Positions 61,527-64,000 of a stretch of DNA of 64,000 bases are shown here, in pieces; position 1 is the first letter of the stretch; each line of letters starts with the position of its first letter. The stretch comes from Marinirhabdus sp963793275 (GTDB lineage Bacteria > Bacteroidota > Bacteroidia > Flavobacteriales > Flavobacteriaceae): contig CAWBZL010000001.1 of NCBI GenBank assembly GCA_963793275.1, positions 186,001 to 250,000 of the forward strand, given 5' to 3'. The notes under the pieces were generated by a model. That model saw only the letters and a program-made list of their open reading frames with translations. It made no database searches and was not told the origin of the DNA. The translations under genes and the position numbers were made by a program.

Positions 61527-61545
61527 GTTTGCATATAAATTATAA

Positions 61546-61974
61546 CTATTCGTCCAACAACAGGTTAAGGGTTACTGTAATATTATCTCTTGTAGCTTTG
61601 GAAAAAGGACACGCTTTATGTGCCGCTTTTACGAGTTTTTCACCCGTTTCCTTGTCTACGCCCGGAATAAAACAATCTAATGTTGCTTCCAGGAAAAATC
61701 CGTCATCATCCTGGCAAAAGCCAATGGTTGCAGAAACACTAATGTTTTCTTCGTCAATTTTAATTTTCTTGCTCTTCGCTACAGATTGAACTGCACCACC
61801 AAAGCAGGCTGCGTAGGCACTACCAAATAATTGCTCCGGATTGGCTCCATCGCCACCGTCGCCACCCATACTTTTGGGTACGGAAAGATTAAAATCTATA
61901 GGACCATCTTCAGACTTTACGTGTCCGGCTCTGCCACCTTCTGCCGTAGAAGTAGCTTCATATAATGTTTTCAT
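61546..61974 (-). CDS. Organic hydroperoxide resistance protein (Ohr/OsmC family)
   Basis: A 142-residue thiol peroxidase from ATG 61974 (MKTLYEATSTAEGGRAGHVK). The catalytic Cys pair is present: Cys in YAACFGGA (peroxidatic) and HKACPFSKATR (resolving). The SEDGPIDFNLSVPKSMGGDG segment and length are typical of Ohr. It reduces organic hydroperoxides, using lipoyl or thiol donors. An upstream in-frame ATG at 62004 is less likely because its residues (MKYINRNLIL) are not part of the family. No OhrR-type regulator is seen. Confidence 0.88.
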   Translation of the reverse strand: MKTLYEATSTAEGGRAGHVKSEDGPIDFNLSVPKSMGGDGGDGANPEQLFGSAYAACFGGAVQSVAKSKKIKIDEENISVSATIGFCQDDDGFFLEATLDCFIPGVDKETGEKLVKAAHKACPFSKATRDNITVTLNLLLDE

Positions 61975-62042
61975 GAGTATTAAATTTCGATTAATATATT
62001 TCAATATACCAACGAAAGTGTGCTTTTAAAAATGTGGATTCA

Positions 62043-62050
62043 TAAATTTG
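62043..62050 (+). promoter_or_regulatory. Putative -7 element for meaB
   Basis: TAAATTTG matches TAnnTTTG exactly and lies 15 bp before the meaB start. The -33 match is poor (no TTTG at 19-21 bp). Confidence 0.4.
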
Positions 62051-62065
62051 TCATAAATTTCAGCT

Positions 62066-63145
62066 ATGGCAGCACAGAATAAAAAATCGAAGTCACTTCA
62101 GGAAAAAGAAGGGATCGCTACTCCGGATATGATGTCGTCAAAAGCAGCCAGAGCCATTCAGCAAAAACGAAGCATAACGCCTTCTGCTGAAAAATTAACC
62201 AATGCTATTTTAGAGGGAAATATCACGTCCCTAAGCCAGGCCATTACACTTATTGAGAGTACCGCAAAAAAACATGCAGCACTGGCCGAAGACATCATAA
62301 AAATATGCTTGCCACACGCAAATAAAAGTATTAGAATAGGTATTACCGGTGTTCCCGGAGTTGGAAAAAGCTCTTTTATTGAACGCTTTGGAATGTTGCT
62401 GACCGCCGAGGGAAAAAAAGTAGCGGTCTTAGCTGTAGACCCAAGTAGCTCCCTAAGTAAAGGCAGCATTCTGGGAGATAAAACAAGAATGGAAGAGCTG
62501 GTTAAAAACCCAAATGCTTTTATACGCCCTTCTGCCAGCGGGACATCTCTGGGCGGTGTAGCCAGAAAAACACGGGAAGCCATTATTGTATGTGAAGCGG
62601 CCGGATACGATGTTATAATTATTGAAACTGTGGGCGTGGGACAAAGTGAAACCGCTGTACATTCAATGACCGATTTCTTTTTATTGCTGAAACTTGCTGG
62701 AGCAGGAGACGAATTACAAGGTATTAAACGCGGTATTATGGAAATGGCAGATGCTATAGCTATTAATAAAGCAGATGGCGAAAACCTAAAAGCAGCAAAA
62801 CTTGCCAAAACCGAATTTAACAGAGCGCTCCACCTCTACCCGCCAAAAGACAACGGATGGACTCCTAAAACTCTTACCTGTTCTGCCTTGAAAAATGAAG
62901 GTATTGTTGAAATATGGGAACTTATTTCAACATATATAGAAGAAGCAAAAAATACTGCATTTTTTCAGCAAAGAAGACACGACCAAAACAAATTCTGGTT
63001 GCTCCAAACTATTGAAAATACATTGAAAAGTGACTTCTACGAAAATCCAAAAATTAAAGACGCGCTGGAAGATCAAATTGAATTATTGAGCGAGGGGAGC
63101 GTGACGCCGTTTCAGGCAGCGGAAGTGTTGTTGAAACTTACCTAA
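62066..63145 (+). CDS. meaB: Methylmalonyl-CoA mutase-associated GTPase MeaB
   Basis: A 359-residue G3E P-loop GTPase that guards adenosylcobalamin-dependent methylmalonyl-CoA mutase and gates cofactor loading. Motifs: Walker A GVPGVGKSSFIERFG (about 94-108), AVDPSSSLSKGSILGDKTRM, the Walker B/switch IIIETVGVGQSETAVH and the base-recognition NKADG. The N-terminus is variable and the C-terminus is a helical bundle that makes the dimer. The gene is convergent with the epimerase and overlaps its 3' end by 8 bp. With the PduO gene at 51318 it indicates use of the propionyl-CoA/methylmalonyl-CoA route. Confidence 0.92.
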   Translation: MAAQNKKSKSLQEKEGIATPDMMSSKAARAIQQKRSITPSAEKLTNAILEGNITSLSQAITLIESTAKKHAALAEDIIKICLPHANKSIRIGITGVPGVGKSSFIERFGMLLTAEGKKVAVLAVDPSSSLSKGSILGDKTRMEELVKNPNAFIRPSASGTSLGGVARKTREAIIVCEAAGYDVIIIETVGVGQSETAVHSMTDFFLLLKLAGAGDELQGIKRGIMEMADAIAINKADGENLKAAKLAKTEFNRALHLYPPKDNGWTPKTLTCSALKNEGIVEIWELISTYIEEAKNTAFFQQRRHDQNKFWLLQTIENTLKSDFYENPKIKDALEDQIELLSEGSVTPFQAAEVLLKLT

Positions 63146-64000
63146 AATTATTTCTAAACCAGGCCACCTGAGCCTCCAACCCTTCCTTTAAACCGGTTTG
63201 CGGATTGTAATTAAGTAGTCTTCTGGCTTTATCAATATTGGCTTTGGTACGCGACTGGTCTCCGGGACGCGCAGGTTTGTTGGCAACTTGTATCGTATGT
63301 CCAAGAATTTCTTCAACAGTAGCAATACCTTTTGCAGTGGTGTTTTCTTCTTCGGTGCCTAAATTGAATATTTCGGTATTACAAACGGCGGTGTGATCCA
63401 GAACACTTACAATACCATCCACAATATCCTGTACGTAGGTAAAACTTCGTAAATGTTTTTCGCTTCCATCGTATAACGGAAATGGCTTTTTGTTAAGGCC
63501 GCAATCTATTAAACGCGTGTATAATTTATCCGGACGCTCTCTAGGCCCATAAACAGAGTACAATCTAAAAGAAGTACTCTTAAGTAATCCTCTTCTTGCG
63601 TACGCCAATACCAATTGCTCCGCAGCCAGTTTTGTAACTCCGTACCAACTCGCTGGCAAAGGTGCTTCGTCTTCTGTTAACGTGGCGTGCAAACCGTAGA
63701 TAGATGAAGTAGCAATATTTACAAAAAATGGCTTTTTTTCAAGCCCTTCAATAGCGTCCAGCATACGTTGTGTTGCCTGAATATTATTGCTGAAGTACGC
63801 ATCAAAAGTACTGGTTGCCGAAATCCCCGGTTGGGCTGCAAAATGAAAAATAAAGGAAATTTCTTCGGTGATTAGGGTGGAAAGATCGTCTGTACGTAAA
63901 TCTATTTTTTGAACCTCAATGCCCTTTTCAGCTAAACTTTCAGCATTCTTCTTTTTTAAAGAGATATCGTAATAGTCAGAGAAATTATCGATAGCCAATA
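63138..64000 (-). CDS. NAD-dependent epimerase/dehydratase, N-terminus outside window
   Basis: The visible 287 residues are the C-terminal part of an extended SDR enzyme of the UDP-glucuronate 4-epimerase/UDP-glucose epimerase kind. The frame runs through the window edge (the TTG at 63998 is an internal Leu), so the GxxGxxG NAD motif is missing from view. Visible: LAIDNFSDYYDISLKKKNAE (adenine-ribose Asp), FHFAAQPGI, FVNIATSSIYG, the catalytic Tyr-Lys in WYGVTKLAAEQ and FRLYSVYGPRERPD. Its TALE-like ending (PQTGLKEGLEAQVAWF) is typical. The gene overlaps the meaB end by 8 bp. Confidence 0.8.
   Translation of the reverse strand, partial: LAIDNFSDYYDISLKKKNAESLAEKGIEVQKIDLRTDDLSTLITEEISFIFHFAAQPGISATSTFDAYFSNNIQATQRMLDAIEGLEKKPFFVNIATSSIYGLHATLTEDEAPLPASWYGVTKLAAEQLVLAYARRGLLKSTSFRLYSVYGPRERPDKLYTRLIDCGLNKKPFPLYDGSEKHLRSFTYVQDIVDGIVSVLDHTAVCNTEIFNLGTEEENTTAKGIATVEEILGHTIQVANKPARPGDQSRTKANIDKARRLLNYNPQTGLKEGLEAQVAWFRNNFR

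Noticed and set aside
62158..62808. A 216-codon open frame antisense to meaB
   Set aside because: It is a shadow of a strongly conserved GTPase gene, with no family features and atypical composition; the sense gene explains the sequence.
1..64000. tRNA, rRNA, riboswitch or prophage genes
   Set aside because: I found no cloverleaf, rRNA-like stretch, cobalamin riboswitch core or phage structural gene; the gaps between genes are mostly short.

Overview
The window looks like chromosome of a marine-type member of the Bacteroidota, most likely family Flavobacteriaceae. Pointers are the AT-rich DNA, promoter elements of the Bacteroidota type (TTG, 19 bp, TAnnTTTG), a 1119-residue SecA without the C-terminal zinc tail, and lineage-typical families (PorV/PorQ, DUF4105, DUF4199, DUF2795-like, FG-GAP/VCBS lipoprotein-type repeats). 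I cannot name the species.

Layout. (1) 1-5358: the end of an FG-GAP repeat protein, a uracil-DNA-glycosylase-like gene, pssA, a PorV/PorQ-type outer membrane protein and a DUF4105 membrane protein. (2) 5469-47037: one 41.5-kb block of 39 genes, all on the minus strand, read from wza (47037) down to a polyprenyl-phosphate sugar transferase (5469). It is an exopolysaccharide/capsule locus: Wza channel, Wzc tyrosine kinase, two initiating sugar transferases (one at each end), UDP-HexNAc dehydrogenase and 4-epimerase, an aminotransferase plus acetyltransferase for an amino sugar, 16 glycosyltransferases, a Wzy/ligase-type polymerase, a Wzm/Wzt ABC exporter, two MBOAT-SGNH O-acylation pairs plus a lone SGNH gene, a sulfotransferase, an asparagine-synthase-like amide ligase and four methyltransferase-like genes. 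No Wzx flippase is seen. The centre of the block (about 26-40 kb) looks AT-richer and holds duplicated gene types. (3) 47142-57900: plus-strand housekeeping genes (ABC-F ATPase, methyltransferase, LolD-like ATPase, cobalamin adenosyltransferase, a DUF2795-like gene, SecA, secreted and membrane proteins). (4) 57975-64000: an ECF sigma / anti-sigma / secreted helical-repeat protein operon, a split four-helix-bundle gene, an Ohr-type peroxidase, MeaB, and a truncated NAD-dependent epimerase.

How the genes fit. The dehydrogenase and epimerase would supply UDP-GalNAcA-type sugars. Sugar transferases start the lipid-linked glycan, the glycosyltransferases extend it, and the acyl-, sulfo-, amido- and methyltransferases decorate it. 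Wzy-like, Wzm/Wzt, Wzc and Wza polymerise and export it. The adenosyltransferase and MeaB both serve adenosylcobalamin-dependent methylmalonyl-CoA mutase, which must be encoded elsewhere.

Most notable: five genes are broken by single-base lesions. Both initiating sugar transferases are frameshifted at the same conserved Gly-Pro-Arg-Pro motif, one MBOAT is frameshifted, one GT2 has an amber codon, and one four-helix-bundle gene is split. Every lesion lies at or next to a GGYCCA/TGGRCC hexamer. This suggests either a systematic consensus error at a modified motif or a real mutational process, and it decides whether the locus is functional.
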